Origin: a virus
IMG/VR virus record: IMGVR_UViG_3300024520_000012
Coordinates: 1-44,659 of that record
DNA length: 44,659 bases
Strand: one strand, 5' to 3'
Both the position numbers and the translations under genes were made by a program. Under the pieces are notes generated by a model. That model was not told where the DNA came from. It saw only the letters and a list, made by a program, of their open reading frames with translations, and did no database searches. Shown piece by piece: positions 22,351 through 31,550 of this stretch (position 1 is its first letter; every line of letters starts with the position of its first letter).

Positions 22351-23102
22351 CGCTTCGCGATGACATGGTTTTTACGCCGGACCTGGGGCCTCAGCACCGG
22401 GCGGCGGCACCAACGCGCGCACGCGAAGAGCGCCGGATCGCAGCAGCGCAGAAGCGGGGCGGGGTATTGTCGAAGATCAACACCGCGCGAAGCATTCGCC
22501 GCCGCAGGGCTTACTCTCGCCGTGCGAAGGCGGGCGCGAAGAAAGTAACCCTGGCCCGACGCGGTGCGGCCGGCTTAGCCCGCGGCGCTAGCCGCCTGGC
22601 GACTCGCGCGGTAGGCGGGACGCCCGTCGGCATCGCGGCGACCGTTTTAATTCTAGGCGCTCTTGTCGCGGTCCGGCTTGCGACGGGGCGCCCCTTTGAG
22701 GGTATCGGCGAGTCTATGAACCGGGTACTCCTTGGCGATCTGGACGACCAAGCGCGCGCGAAGATGGAAACGCGCCACCAACTGGGGGGCGATAAGCATA
22801 TCGCGCGCATGTCGGGGCAGAGCGGGGTGATAGGGGCGCAGGTAACCGAGCTCGCGAAAGACCTAAACAAGCTCCATTTACAACACGAGATCGGGTCGTC
22901 GCTCCTGCGCGAGCGGTTCCCCGTGAACAACGTGTTCGACATGCTCATCCTTCGCGCCAAGGAGAAAATCCTAGAGGCCTGGGAAGCAAACGACGGCGTG
23001 AGAAAAGCCAAGCAACTGAGGGCGCTGTTGTCGCCCTCGGGGGCGTTTATGGAGGCCTTCAATAAGTACACGATCGCCGGCGAGTTCCTGGGGGTTCGGT
23101 GA
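22347..23102 (+). CDS. Membrane-spanning tail protein, tape-measure candidate 1, 251 aa
   Basis: The N-terminal 90 residues are very basic (SIRRRRAYSRRAKAGAKKVT, ARRGAAGLARGASRLATRA), then a transmembrane segment (GTPVGIAATVLILGALVAV) and a helical C-terminus (ITELAKDLNKLHLQHEIGSS-like, with VTELAKDLNKLHLQHE and ILRAKEKILEAWEAN). Tape-measure proteins are helical and often carry membrane segments used during DNA injection. At 251 residues this one is far shorter than usual. Overlaps on both sides (ATGA, GTGA) tie it to the next, also short, tape-measure-like gene. It might instead be an ejected membrane protein. Confidence 0.45.
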   Translation: MTLRDDMVFTPDLGPQHRAAAPTRAREERRIAAAQKRGGVLSKINTARSIRRRRAYSRRAKAGAKKVTLARRGAAGLARGASRLATRAVGGTPVGIAATVLILGALVAVRLATGRPFEGIGESMNRVLLGDLDDQARAKMETRHQLGGDKHIARMSGQSGVIGAQVTELAKDLNKLHLQHEIGSSLLRERFPVNNVFDMLILRAKEKILEAWEANDGVRKAKQLRALLSPSGAFMEAFNKYTIAGEFLGVR

Positions 23103-23662
23103 CTGAGACCAAGGTCAAGGTACGGCTCGACAACCGCCAGGCGAAGAGCCAGTTTCGAGACCTCGTACGCGAAGGCAAGCGCGCGGCGGGCAAGGTTTCG
23201 CGGAGCATTCGGTCGACAGTGGGGCGAGGGCTTGGGGCGGTCGGGTTCGGTGCCGCTCTCGGTACCGGGATTCAGACTATGCGCAGCGCTACGCAGAGCG
23301 GGGTCGGGGACGTGGTGAGCGAGTCGTTCGGGGCTTTCGGTGCGCGTATGAGTGATTTCTGGCTCGGGGGCTTGGGCCAAGAGGCTAAGGCGAGTAAGTC
23401 TGCGCGTGAGGAGACGATTGCAGCCTTCGGGGCCATTGCCGGTGCAAGGAACGCGATCCCGCCCGGCGCCAAGCAGTTCTACGAAGGTGTAAAGACGCTC
23501 CGCCTGCACGAAGAGAAAGGCCGGCATCTTTTCGAGCAAAACAAAGACATGTACGGCCCCGACGTGGGCGACCTCATTAGCCGCATCGGGTCCGTGATCG
23601 GTACAGAACTCAGTAAGGCCATCGACATTTTGATCGAGAAGATACCATTCGTGGGGAAGTGA
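23099..23662 (+). CDS. Very short tape-measure-like protein, 187 aa
   Basis: The N-terminus KVRLDNRQAKSQFRDLVREG, KRAAGKVSRSIRS, then GLGAVGFGAALGTGIQTMRS resembles the beginnings of phage tape-measure proteins, where a basic helix leads to a Gly/Ala-rich helix. The C-terminus (VGDLISRIGSVIGTELSKAI, DILIEKIPFVGK) is amphipathic. GTG 23099 overlaps the previous stop. It lies directly upstream of the distal tail genes, the normal place for a tape measure. By the usual rule of about 0.15 nm of tail per residue, 187 residues would set a tail of under 30 nm, so the tail would be stubby. Confidence 0.5.
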   Translation: MTETKVKVRLDNRQAKSQFRDLVREGKRAAGKVSRSIRSTVGRGLGAVGFGAALGTGIQTMRSATQSGVGDVVSESFGAFGARMSDFWLGGLGQEAKASKSAREETIAAFGAIAGARNAIPPGAKQFYEGVKTLRLHEEKGRHLFEQNKDMYGPDVGDLISRIGSVIGTELSKAIDILIEKIPFVGK

Positions 23663-23663
23663 A

Positions 23664-25133
23664 ATGTCAGTCGTAAACCCGTTCTCGATTACCTACAACG
23701 GCCGCCGGCTGGGGGGCACCTCGGCGACGTACCAACTCGTGGGGCCGTACGTGCTCGACAAGAGCTACGACGCGATCCGTATCGTGGCCGACGTCGTCGT
23801 TGTCGCCGGCTCGATCGCGGGCCTAAAAAGTGCGTGCGAGGCTCTCGAGGACAAGTTTCGTACGCGCCTGGAAAACGGGGAGACGTTCTCGATTTCGATG
23901 TCGGCGAACACGTGGACGTACATCACCGGGCAAAACGTGCTGAAGGTAACGAGCTCGATCACCAAGAGCGGCAACCCGGATCTTGACCGAGGTCTTTCTC
24001 GGGGTTACACGGTTACGATCACCGGCGAGCTTCCGGCAGACGCCGCGAGTGATGCGGGCTTGCGCGATATTGAGGCGCTAATCGACTTCGAGGCGGGGCG
24101 CCAGAAGGTCGTTACCTTCCGAGGCACGTATACGGCCACAACGGCGGGCGACGCCAAGGCGCGCTACGAAGCCGACGCCGACAACACGACGACCGCATAC
24201 CTTAACGTAATCGACTCGTCCGCGACGTGGGAGCTCGTCGACGAGACTTATTCGCTTGACCGCGAAGGCGGAGCAACGCCAGCGCCGCACACGCTTGACT
24301 TTACGCGCCAATACGTGGAGCTTCTCATAGCTGCCACGAGCACGGCGGGCGGCGGCGACCAGATCAGAGACCACCGCATAACATTTACGGATCTCGGCTC
24401 TTACCCGGGCGACTCAAAGGAAGAGGCGACGCGCTTCCGTCGTGTGGTCGGCTCCTACGACTGTTCTGTAAACATCGACGAAACAACGAACCTTCAGAGC
24501 GTGTACGAGGGCAAGGTTAAGAATTACGTTCGTGAGCTCTTTACGCAGAACTTCACGCCCACGCAGTACGGCGTCGAGGAGGAGCGCGTAAGCTACGACG
24601 AAACCTCGAAACGTATCTCGGTCTCTTTTCAGTTCATCTATCAAACACAGGACGGCGAGGACATTATCGAGATGTCGCAGTCGGTGGCCTACAGAGAAAG
24701 CCGCAGCATCGACTACACCCCGACGCACGAAGAGGACGAGTTCGCGCAAGAGGCCGACGTCGGGTTCGCCACGCTTGAGCGGATATGGAATCGTACGGCT
24801 ATCGGGATCGGCGAGATCAAGCCCCGCCTGCGCATCCGAGAACGAGCCGCAGCCGGCGGTCCTGTCGGGGGCTTCTACGATAAGATCGGTGGGCTTCGCG
24901 GCCCCGAGAATCGCGATACGACGGTCGTACTGCGCGAGGGGTGGAATGTCATCTCGAACACTTCCCAGGTTACGCCGCAGTGGCTCGGGATGCCTAGCGG
25001 AGAGCAGCGCATCGAAGTTACGGTCTTAAACGAATCTGTGGTCGAGCGGTTCAACACTAGACCTGGCGTGGGTACGTCCGCAGGCCCGGCTACCGGCGGG
25101 GGGAGTGGCGGCCCGATTACCGGCCCCCACTAA
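23664..25133 (+). CDS. Distal tail/baseplate protein candidate, 489 aa
   Basis: Beta-rich protein with several long strand patterns (FSITYNGRRLGGTSATYQLV, VLDKSYDAIRIVADVVVVAG, TFSISMSANTWTYITG, YTVTITGELP, VSVSFQFIYQTQDG-like, with ISVSFQFIYQTQDG). Size and position, just after the tape-measure candidates and before the hub, fit a distal tail protein with an added domain. It ends in a Gly/Pro tail whose last eight residues are GGPITGPH, a motif also present in the Gly/Pro repeat of the fibre protein (28234-28257). ATG 23664 follows the previous stop by one base. Confidence 0.5.
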   Translation: MSVVNPFSITYNGRRLGGTSATYQLVGPYVLDKSYDAIRIVADVVVVAGSIAGLKSACEALEDKFRTRLENGETFSISMSANTWTYITGQNVLKVTSSITKSGNPDLDRGLSRGYTVTITGELPADAASDAGLRDIEALIDFEAGRQKVVTFRGTYTATTAGDAKARYEADADNTTTAYLNVIDSSATWELVDETYSLDREGGATPAPHTLDFTRQYVELLIAATSTAGGGDQIRDHRITFTDLGSYPGDSKEEATRFRRVVGSYDCSVNIDETTNLQSVYEGKVKNYVRELFTQNFTPTQYGVEEERVSYDETSKRISVSFQFIYQTQDGEDIIEMSQSVAYRESRSIDYTPTHEEDEFAQEADVGFATLERIWNRTAIGIGEIKPRLRIRERAAAGGPVGGFYDKIGGLRGPENRDTTVVLREGWNVISNTSQVTPQWLGMPSGEQRIEVTVLNESVVERFNTRPGVGTSAGPATGGGSGGPITGPH

Positions 25134-25141
25134 AATACCTT

Positions 25142-27391
25142 ATGGCGAGCTTAAAGAAGGCGAAGGTAACCCTGGGTAATGTGCCCCTGGCGGCTACGGG
25201 TAGCGTGTCTTGGCAATTTGTCGGCGGCACGTCCCCATACCAGACCGTAATGTCGGTGCACAAAAGCCGGTGGCGTATACTAGAGGGACAAATTGGCGAG
25301 CCGCTTAACCTGAAGATCGTCGACTCACGCGGCGTCGAGACGTCGATTAATCAGGTGTACATCTTGCACCTAACGCCTAGCGACTCGCCGCATCGCACAT
25401 CATTCTTAGTATCCGACAAGCGGTGGAAGTGGGCGAACAAGATCGTTGTGCGGGACTTCAACATGCCCCGCAAGACGGGCGACCGCACCGCGCTTAACCG
25501 GGTGCCGGTTGAAACGCAGACGGTAGTCGACGACTACGACTACCTTGCGTATTCGCTGCAAGGGGATCAGGGCGTGAAGTGGTCAGCGAAAGAGGCGGTA
25601 AAGGAGGTGCTCGAAATACTGGAAGGCGCAGGCACGGAGAGCGGCGGGTACCGGGTCGAATCTTTTCCGATCAAGGACACGGGCGGCGGGGCTGCGGGCG
25701 AGCTCTCGCTGCAAGGGATCACGCTGCGCGATGCGGGGGACGTGGCGCTCGCTCGGATGCTCACATATGTTCCGGGCGCGGACGTGTACGTAAACGCCAA
25801 GGGGCAGGCTATCGTCTTCGACGCGACAGACATCGACGCGACGAAAGCGCACTTCCAGAAGATCCCCCCGAGCACGTACGCCGGCGAACATGCCGAGTGG
25901 ATCGACCGCAAGCACATACGACCTAAGAAAGTGATCGTGCACTACCAGCGCGAGATCGAGATTCTACTCCGTTACGAAGATAATTACGGCCAGGTCACAA
26001 GCGCGCAGCCGGTGAGAAACGCGCCCTACCTGGAGAACGTCTGTCCTACGGTCGACCCGAAAACAGAGCTCTCCAACGAGTTCGACCCCGAGTCGGGCAT
26101 GTACCAGCGAAAGACGGTACCCCCCGGTACGTGGGTTCGCTTCGACAAGTTGCTCGCTGCATGGGATGCGGACAAACCCGAGGGCAGTTGGCCGTGGACA
26201 TTTAAGACCATCAAAATGCACTGGCTTAAGGGCAACCTAGAAGGGGTGCTCGGCGCGCAAGGTAAAGACGTAGACACAGAGGCCAACATAGCGCTACGGG
26301 TGCAGGCGATCCGGCAGCACTTCCGGCAGACATTCCGCATCAACCGCCGGTACATGACGCGCGTTAGGTCTTTGCGCGCGGTGCGGGTGGGGATGCTCGA
26401 TCCCGTCACCGGGGCTCGGGCGCCGGCCGCCGTGTGGGGCCAGGCTTGCATTATACCGACGACGAAGGGGGAGTACATAGCTGCCCGGAGCACCGACGAG
26501 ACCGATAAGCTCAAGGTCTACCGTAACGTCGACTACCTCGCGCCTTCGCGGGCTCCGGGTACGCAGATCATCGAAACGGCACCAGGTCCGACCCGCGTGA
26601 GTATCATCGACGAGGAGCTCGGGATCTTTCGGCTCTCCTGGGAGGCGTCCCCCTACGGGACCGTCGGCAGCTTCATTCCGTGCCGGATTGTATGCGACAC
26701 GAAACTCGACGGGTGCGTGCCGATGCGAGACTTGTCGCAGCAAGATACCCAACCTGTGGGGCCCGGCCTCCAAGTCGAAGAGGGGGCTAACGGTATCTTC
26801 TTAGATAAGAAGCTAGAGTACGCCGTCGTTCTTACCGTGGTGCCGGCGGCTCCTAACAACGAGAAGCAGTTTCACCGCGAAGAGATCGAGGCGTCTGACG
26901 TGCAGGACCTTTTCCGGCGTGAGTTCGGTATAACCGACGGTGAGGGTCCCGACTTGCACGTCGTAGTGCCTCCTGGCGAGGTGACGGCGCGCTTTGCGCT
27001 AGCGGTAGAGGACGCCGCAGGCGCAGGTATCGCGGAGTTGTTCGGACTTAACGGCGCCCCAAACACCGCCGGCGTCGAAGGCCCGGACGTGCCTGGGTAC
27101 ATCCTCACCAACGGAGAGCGCGAGATTAAGCCCCACGCCACGAGTTTCGCGGCCGAGCTCTTGACGGCCTACGCCGATAACATCCAAGGCGCCGTGGTTA
27201 CTCGGGTACCCAAGGACGGCCTGGAGCTCGTCGGTAATATGAGCAGCGCCGCCGTTCGCGTAGCCGCGGCCCCCTCGGCGAAGGTCGACGCGGTGCACAG
27301 CTTCCCCGGGCAACAGAGGCCCATTTCGAGGCTCGCGACCATGCCCGAGAGTGCGCGCCAGCTAATCCTCGGTATCGTACCCTTCAAATGA
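25142..27391 (+). CDS. Tail hub/baseplate protein candidate, 749 aa
   Basis: Large protein in the place of a tail hub (gp27/gpD-like). The N-terminal 130 residues are beta-rich (AKVTLGNVPLAATGSVSWQF, INQVYILHLTPSDSPHRTSF, KRWKWANKIVVRDFN). The segment SAKEAVKEVLEILEGAG, then YPIK-like FPIKDTG and GELSLQGITLRDAGDVALAR resembles the helix-and-strand portion of tail hubs, with VYVNAKGQAIVFDATD after it. The C-terminal half includes a stalk-like region with FGLNGAPNTAGVEGPDVPGY. The stop shares bases with ATG 27388 of the fibre gene. No peptidase or lysozyme motif is visible. The call rests mainly on order and length. Confidence 0.5.
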   Translation: MASLKKAKVTLGNVPLAATGSVSWQFVGGTSPYQTVMSVHKSRWRILEGQIGEPLNLKIVDSRGVETSINQVYILHLTPSDSPHRTSFLVSDKRWKWANKIVVRDFNMPRKTGDRTALNRVPVETQTVVDDYDYLAYSLQGDQGVKWSAKEAVKEVLEILEGAGTESGGYRVESFPIKDTGGGAAGELSLQGITLRDAGDVALARMLTYVPGADVYVNAKGQAIVFDATDIDATKAHFQKIPPSTYAGEHAEWIDRKHIRPKKVIVHYQREIEILLRYEDNYGQVTSAQPVRNAPYLENVCPTVDPKTELSNEFDPESGMYQRKTVPPGTWVRFDKLLAAWDADKPEGSWPWTFKTIKMHWLKGNLEGVLGAQGKDVDTEANIALRVQAIRQHFRQTFRINRRYMTRVRSLRAVRVGMLDPVTGARAPAAVWGQACIIPTTKGEYIAARSTDETDKLKVYRNVDYLAPSRAPGTQIIETAPGPTRVSIIDEELGIFRLSWEASPYGTVGSFIPCRIVCDTKLDGCVPMRDLSQQDTQPVGPGLQVEEGANGIFLDKKLEYAVVLTVVPAAPNNEKQFHREEIEASDVQDLFRREFGITDGEGPDLHVVVPPGEVTARFALAVEDAAGAGIAELFGLNGAPNTAGVEGPDVPGYILTNGEREIKPHATSFAAELLTAYADNIQGAVVTRVPKDGLELVGNMSSAAVRVAAAPSAKVDAVHSFPGQQRPISRLATMPESARQLILGIVPFK

Positions 27392-30300
27392 CCGGTATTA
27401 GCGACTTCATGGACCTGGGGTTCTTCCCGCTGCAAGACCATGCCTCGGGGCAAGACGGTACCCCGGTGCACGCCCGCCTTATGATCGCAGGGGGCCGAAT
27501 CTCCCGCGTGGAGACGCCCGCGACTTCCGGCGAGTCGAACTTTATCGAGTACGCTAAAGAGTACGAACTCGGCACGCTCGGCGACGTACATCCGTGGATG
27601 TTCTGGCAGACCCGCGAGCGCGGAGCGCGCGGCATGGGCTCCTGGGCGCAGTGCTTCGGCACTCTCGCCGTCGACGCCGACGGGTATTACGGTAACGTCA
27701 ACGCGCAACCTCTGCGGGGTCGGTCTAACGCGCCATTTGCCAACGACACGCGCTACCGGGTGCTCGATCCTGCGTGGCCCGTGGGCCTGTCGCACGTGCC
27801 GCGCGGCGCGCTTACGCTTCTCGTGCCGGGCACCGACGAGGCCGAGCAGACCGAGCTCGCGCTGTGGACCGACCCGCGCATCGTAGCTCCGAATGCAACC
27901 GGCCCGGGCGAGTGCGGTACGCTTGTCGTTGACCTACAGCCGACGCATGAGCTTTGTATGGACGGCGAGACCCGCCCCGGCATGGGCGGGCGACATGCCC
28001 GTATACAGACCTTGCTGCGTGTAATCGCGGTGCCGCCTCAGACCGGTTTTGCCAATCTCGGGAACGCAGGCAACACGATTGCGCTCAATTTCACGACTAC
28101 GGGCACCGAGAGTATCCCGAACTTTGGCGCTTTCTTCGGTCTCGTAGACGGGTCCGGTGGCCCAACGACGGGCGGCCCGAGTGGCCCGACGACGGGCGGC
28201 CCGACGACGGGCGGCCCGAGTGGCCCAACGACGGGCGGCCCGATCACTGGCCCGCACGGAGCGGCTGCCCTTGCCGGCGTACGTAACGTCGGCGCCGGCT
28301 CCTTTGGGGGCGGGGGCGATCTTGGTAGCGCTAGCGGCAGCACCGAGGAGGAGTTCGAGCCTCGCAGCTTCGGGGAGTTCGCGCCGAAGCCCGTGCAGGG
28401 TCACGGGATCGGCCTCATGGCTGCCATGGGGGCAGACGGTCCGCTGCACCCAGGCGCCGCGAACGACAAGCACCGACACGGCACCGATCGCGACGGGCAC
28501 CCGATTAACGCGGCGCACATATCGACTGAGGCCTTCTTCTACCAAGACTCAGAGCTTGACGCCCCGATTGCTTTTGAGGGTGGTTACCCCAACCCAACGC
28601 CGTTACCTATCCCAGCGCCGGCCCATCTCAGCTACGACGGGACGTCTTCGCATTCCTTTATGCAAGGCGCTAAGTCCGGGCGTTGGCGGCTTTGGTGCGA
28701 GACGCCAGACGTAACACCGCCGCCGCCGGCAACGCCGACTACGGGCGGCGGCCCAGGCATCCAGCCGCCGACCTTTGTAACGGGTCCGGGCAGGCGTCCG
28801 GGCGTCCAGCCGCCGGCCTTTGTAACGGGTCCGGGCCCGGGTGTAACGGGTCCGGGCCCGGGCACGCCTGGGGGTAAGCCGAAGCCTACGGGGCCAATAA
28901 CACCGAACCCTGGAGGTAAGCGCTTTCCAGGGTACCCGCCCACCGGGCCTATCAAGCCCGGAGGCGGCCCCACAACGGGCGGCCCTGGTAGTGGCGGTCC
29001 CGCGGGGCCTGTCAGGCCTGGCGGCAGTGGGGGCCAGCCTAGCGTGCCGTGCAAGGTACCGCCGGCTGGACCTACCAGACCGGCCGGAGGGCCTACCAGA
29101 CCGAACGGCGTCCCGCCTCGTGCCGGCCAGCCCGCCGGCGGCTCGCGCACGGGCGGCAACGGCCCTAACGTGGGAATGCCCGACGAGACGGGGCTCGGAG
29201 CCGGTGCCGCCGCGGGGGCTGCCGGGTCCGAGCCGCGCACAGGGCGGAGCTCTGGACGCCCGGGCGGCTCTCCGGTATGGCGCAAGGGCGGCCGGGGGCT
29301 TATCGGCGAGGGGGGCGACCCGATCGAAACGTCCAACAGCACGGCGGTAACCCCGAGCGGCGCGCGGCTATCCGGCTCGGGCTTCATACTTCGGGACGGT
29401 GCCGCCGGCGGCCCTGGGGGTGGAGGTACGCCAGCGACCGACCCCCGCACCGACCTCGGGCGGTGGTCGGGGATGAACACCGTAAGCAATACGCCGCAGC
29501 AAGTGCAGGGCGTTGTCGAAAGAGTCGGCGAGGCGTCGCGCGAAGAGGTTGCGCTCTACTCACTCTTCAGGCCAATGGCGCAAGGCTTCGCGGCCGTCAA
29601 TTTCCGGCCGCAGTTCACCGTCGCGGGCGCCCCGTGCTTCGAGCACAATCCGCAGCTACCGACGCCGATGTACTTTCACGACGAGGCGGTAAGGCCCCAG
29701 GTGCTTGCGATGCGTGCGTGGGGCGCGCAAGACGCGGCTAGCGGCGAGTGGGCACACGTCGAAGAGCCGAGAGTATCGCGAGCGCGTGGGGGCACCGGGC
29801 ACGGCGGGGTCATCTTCTCGCCGCCGCGGTTCGAGCTCTCCGACTACTACGGCATCGGTGCCGACGTGTTGGACGTGGCCGAGACGGCGAGCGCGCAGGC
29901 GACTACGGCCTACGTGCTCGCCGCGCCTGGCGTTCGCTACGCGCTCGGGCTCCCGAACGCCGACGGCACGCTGCAAGCTAACGGCGTGCAGATATACCAG
30001 CCGACGCTAGCGTCGGGACTCTCGATTACGCACGACGACGTCGAGGTCGTGAGCGCCTACAAGAACGCCGCAAGCGAGACGATCGTCGAGCTCGCGCAGG
30101 GGGGCACGAAGACGGGGCTTCTGATGCCGAGCGGCACGACGGCGAACCGGCCGACGACAGCGGCAGCCGCCGGGCTCATGCGGTGGAACACGACGACGAG
30201 CGGGCTCGAAGTATACGACGGCGCTTCGTGGGCCGCGGTCGGTGGTGGCGGCGGTGGTGGCCTGATCACCAACGGCGATTATACGGTCTCGACCGGCGTC

Positions 30301-31287
30301 CGAGTTCTCGGCCGCGAGTCGGGCGCGGGAGACATCGAAGAGCTTCAAGTTACGAATGGGCTCCAGATAACGAGTGGCGCGCTCGGGTTTATTACCGGGG
30401 TCAAAGGCGATATAGATATCGCGGTAGATGCGAGCACGCTTACCATCGTCCAGGCGACACTTGCCGCGATCCGCGCGCTAACGCCGGCGGCAGATAACGT
30501 CCCATACTGGACAGGGGCAACAACAGCCGCAAACACCGCGCTCACCGCTACAGGTCGCGCAATCATCGGCGCGACAGACACCGACGACGCGCAGTTGCAG
30601 ATCGGGCTTAATAGCGAGCGCAGCCATGTGGACTTTCAGGACATGTGTGCCACCAATGCGGGAGCGGCTGGCTACACGGCGTCGAACTCGGGCAGCGGGA
30701 CCAATGTAAGCCAAGGGTGGCCCTTTACGAATGCCTCGACGAACGCCGTCGGGGTGCTCATGCTAGAATCAGGCACGACGACCTCGGGCTATTCTAGCAT
30801 GAGCACATGGAATAATGCTCTGCGGTTCAACACAGGCACTGCGTTTACATTCGAGGCGCGACTGATCACCGAGACGCTCTCGTCGGCGGCGCAAGAGTAT
30901 CGGCTGGAGGTTGGTTTCGGGGACTCGTGGAGCTCGACTTGGCCAACCGACTCGGCGCTGTTCCGCTATGACCGAGCAACGGACGGTGCGAACTGGCAGT
31001 GCATCACTAGGGCGGGTGGGAGCGAGACCAAGACCGATAGCGGTATCGCTGTCAATGCGGGAACCACCGGCACGATGCAGATCCTCGGCATCGAGGTGGC
31101 TGCGGACGGCTCGTCTGTGGTCTTCAAAATTGCCGAGGGCACAGTGGCGACACACACGACTCGCATCCCAACCAACGGCGGTAGCCTCGGCTATGGTGCC
31201 GCGATACTCAAGAGCGCCGGAACGACCGAGGTACGCGTGGGAATCGACTGGACCCGATTTACGACCACAAGAACGGGCGCCCGCTAG
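27388..31287 (+). CDS. Tail fibre with Gly/Pro repeats and lectin-like tip, 1299 aa
   Basis: N-terminal 245 residues: a compact, baseplate-binding-like region (MDLGFFPLQDHASGQDG, MIAGGRISRVETP). Then about residues 254-290 form a Gly-Pro-Thr repeat, followed at about 445-610 by a long Gly/Pro-rich region (TGPGPGVTGPGPGTPGGKPK, PPTGPIKPGGGPTTGG). From about 950 on, phage fibre shaft segments appear (GLMRWNTTTSGLEVYDGASW). The last 220 residues resemble a concanavalin A-like lectin domain (FTFEARLITETLSSAAQEYR, WQCITRAGGSE, TTEVRVGIDWTRF). Such fibres bind the host surface. The gene is followed by lysis-type genes and a prolyl-hydroxylase-like gene. The start overlaps the hub gene. Confidence 0.7.
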   Translation: MTGISDFMDLGFFPLQDHASGQDGTPVHARLMIAGGRISRVETPATSGESNFIEYAKEYELGTLGDVHPWMFWQTRERGARGMGSWAQCFGTLAVDADGYYGNVNAQPLRGRSNAPFANDTRYRVLDPAWPVGLSHVPRGALTLLVPGTDEAEQTELALWTDPRIVAPNATGPGECGTLVVDLQPTHELCMDGETRPGMGGRHARIQTLLRVIAVPPQTGFANLGNAGNTIALNFTTTGTESIPNFGAFFGLVDGSGGPTTGGPSGPTTGGPTTGGPSGPTTGGPITGPHGAAALAGVRNVGAGSFGGGGDLGSASGSTEEEFEPRSFGEFAPKPVQGHGIGLMAAMGADGPLHPGAANDKHRHGTDRDGHPINAAHISTEAFFYQDSELDAPIAFEGGYPNPTPLPIPAPAHLSYDGTSSHSFMQGAKSGRWRLWCETPDVTPPPPATPTTGGGPGIQPPTFVTGPGRRPGVQPPAFVTGPGPGVTGPGPGTPGGKPKPTGPITPNPGGKRFPGYPPTGPIKPGGGPTTGGPGSGGPAGPVRPGGSGGQPSVPCKVPPAGPTRPAGGPTRPNGVPPRAGQPAGGSRTGGNGPNVGMPDETGLGAGAAAGAAGSEPRTGRSSGRPGGSPVWRKGGRGLIGEGGDPIETSNSTAVTPSGARLSGSGFILRDGAAGGPGGGGTPATDPRTDLGRWSGMNTVSNTPQQVQGVVERVGEASREEVALYSLFRPMAQGFAAVNFRPQFTVAGAPCFEHNPQLPTPMYFHDEAVRPQVLAMRAWGAQDAASGEWAHVEEPRVSRARGGTGHGGVIFSPPRFELSDYYGIGADVLDVAETASAQATTAYVLAAPGVRYALGLPNADGTLQANGVQIYQPTLASGLSITHDDVEVVSAYKNAASETIVELAQGGTKTGLLMPSGTTANRPTTAAAAGLMRWNTTTSGLEVYDGASWAAVGGGGGGGLITNGDYTVSTGVRVLGRESGAGDIEELQVTNGLQITSGALGFITGVKGDIDIAVDASTLTIVQATLAAIRALTPAADNVPYWTGATTAANTALTATGRAIIGATDTDDAQLQIGLNSERSHVDFQDMCATNAGAAGYTASNSGSGTNVSQGWPFTNASTNAVGVLMLESGTTTSGYSSMSTWNNALRFNTGTAFTFEARLITETLSSAAQEYRLEVGFGDSWSSTWPTDSALFRYDRATDGANWQCITRAGGSETKTDSGIAVNAGTTGTMQILGIEVAADGSSVVFKIAEGTVATHTTRIPTNGGSLGYGAAILKSAGTTEVRVGIDWTRFTTTRTGAR
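28157..28257 (+). repeat. Gly-Pro-Thr coding repeats in the fibre
   Basis: Irregular repeats of GGCGGCCCGACGACGGGC and its GAGTGGCCC variant encode the Gly-Gly-Pro-Thr-Thr and Gly-Pro-Ser units. They end in GGPITGPH, which is also the C-terminus of the protein encoded at 23664. The period is mixed, so it is not a strict Gly-X-Y collagen. Confidence 0.85.
30754..30806. repeat. 16-bp perfect inverted repeat inside the fibre gene
   Basis: GTGCTCATGCTAGAAT (30754-30769) and its exact complement (30791-30806) are separated by 21 bases within the coding region near the 3-prime end of the fibre gene. The arms are less GC-rich than the surrounding gene. Confidence 0.95.
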
Positions 31288-31313
31288 CGCTACCCGCACC
31301 GAGGGCCTACGAT
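31285..31313 (+). promoter_or_regulatory. Possible promoter before the lysis region
   Basis: TAGCGC (31285-31290), a 17-base spacer and TACGAT (31308-31313) end 12 bases before ATG 31326. The arrangement resembles 6575-6603. The -35 match is weak, so this is tentative. Confidence 0.3.
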
Positions 31314-31325
31314 CAACGCCAACCT

Positions 31326-31550
31326 ATGGACGCAAAACTAGCCCCGTCGACGAAGCCGAAAGCAGACGACCGACCCGAGGCGGCGCAGCGCGCGGAGGCG
31401 TGCGGCCGTGAGATCGAGGCCGTGCTCGCCAAACACCGGTGCCGAATCCTTCCTTTCTTGCAGCCACTCGAAGCGATCGGCGCCGACGGATCTAGGGCCG
31501 TCGTATCGGCGAGCTTCGGCATCATCCCCGACCCCTCGCCGACGCCGTGA
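31326..31550 (+). CDS. Hypothetical protein, 74 aa
   Basis: Unrecognised. The N-terminus is basic and Pro/Ala-rich (KLAPSTKPKADDRPEAAQRA), then a helix and two strand-like segments (CGREIEAVLAKHRCRILPFL, RAVVSASFGIIPDP). ATG 31326 has no clear SD, but a possible promoter ends 12 bases upstream. Its stop shares bases with the GTG of the holin-region gene (GTGA at 31547). Small proteins with a pattern like CRILPFLQPLEAIG are often found beside lysis genes in phages, with no known role. Confidence 0.6.
   Translation: MDAKLAPSTKPKADDRPEAAQRAEACGREIEAVLAKHRCRILPFLQPLEAIGADGSRAVVSASFGIIPDPSPTP

Noticed and set aside
22511-23539. 342-codon leftward frame across the tape-measure candidates
   Set aside because: It is antisense to two well-coupled rightward genes, has no SD, and its composition reflects the GC-rich opposite strand.
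28632-29489. 285-codon leftward Pro/Gly-rich frame
   Set aside because: It is the complement of the Gly/Pro-rich fibre region, which is open on both strands because of its base composition.
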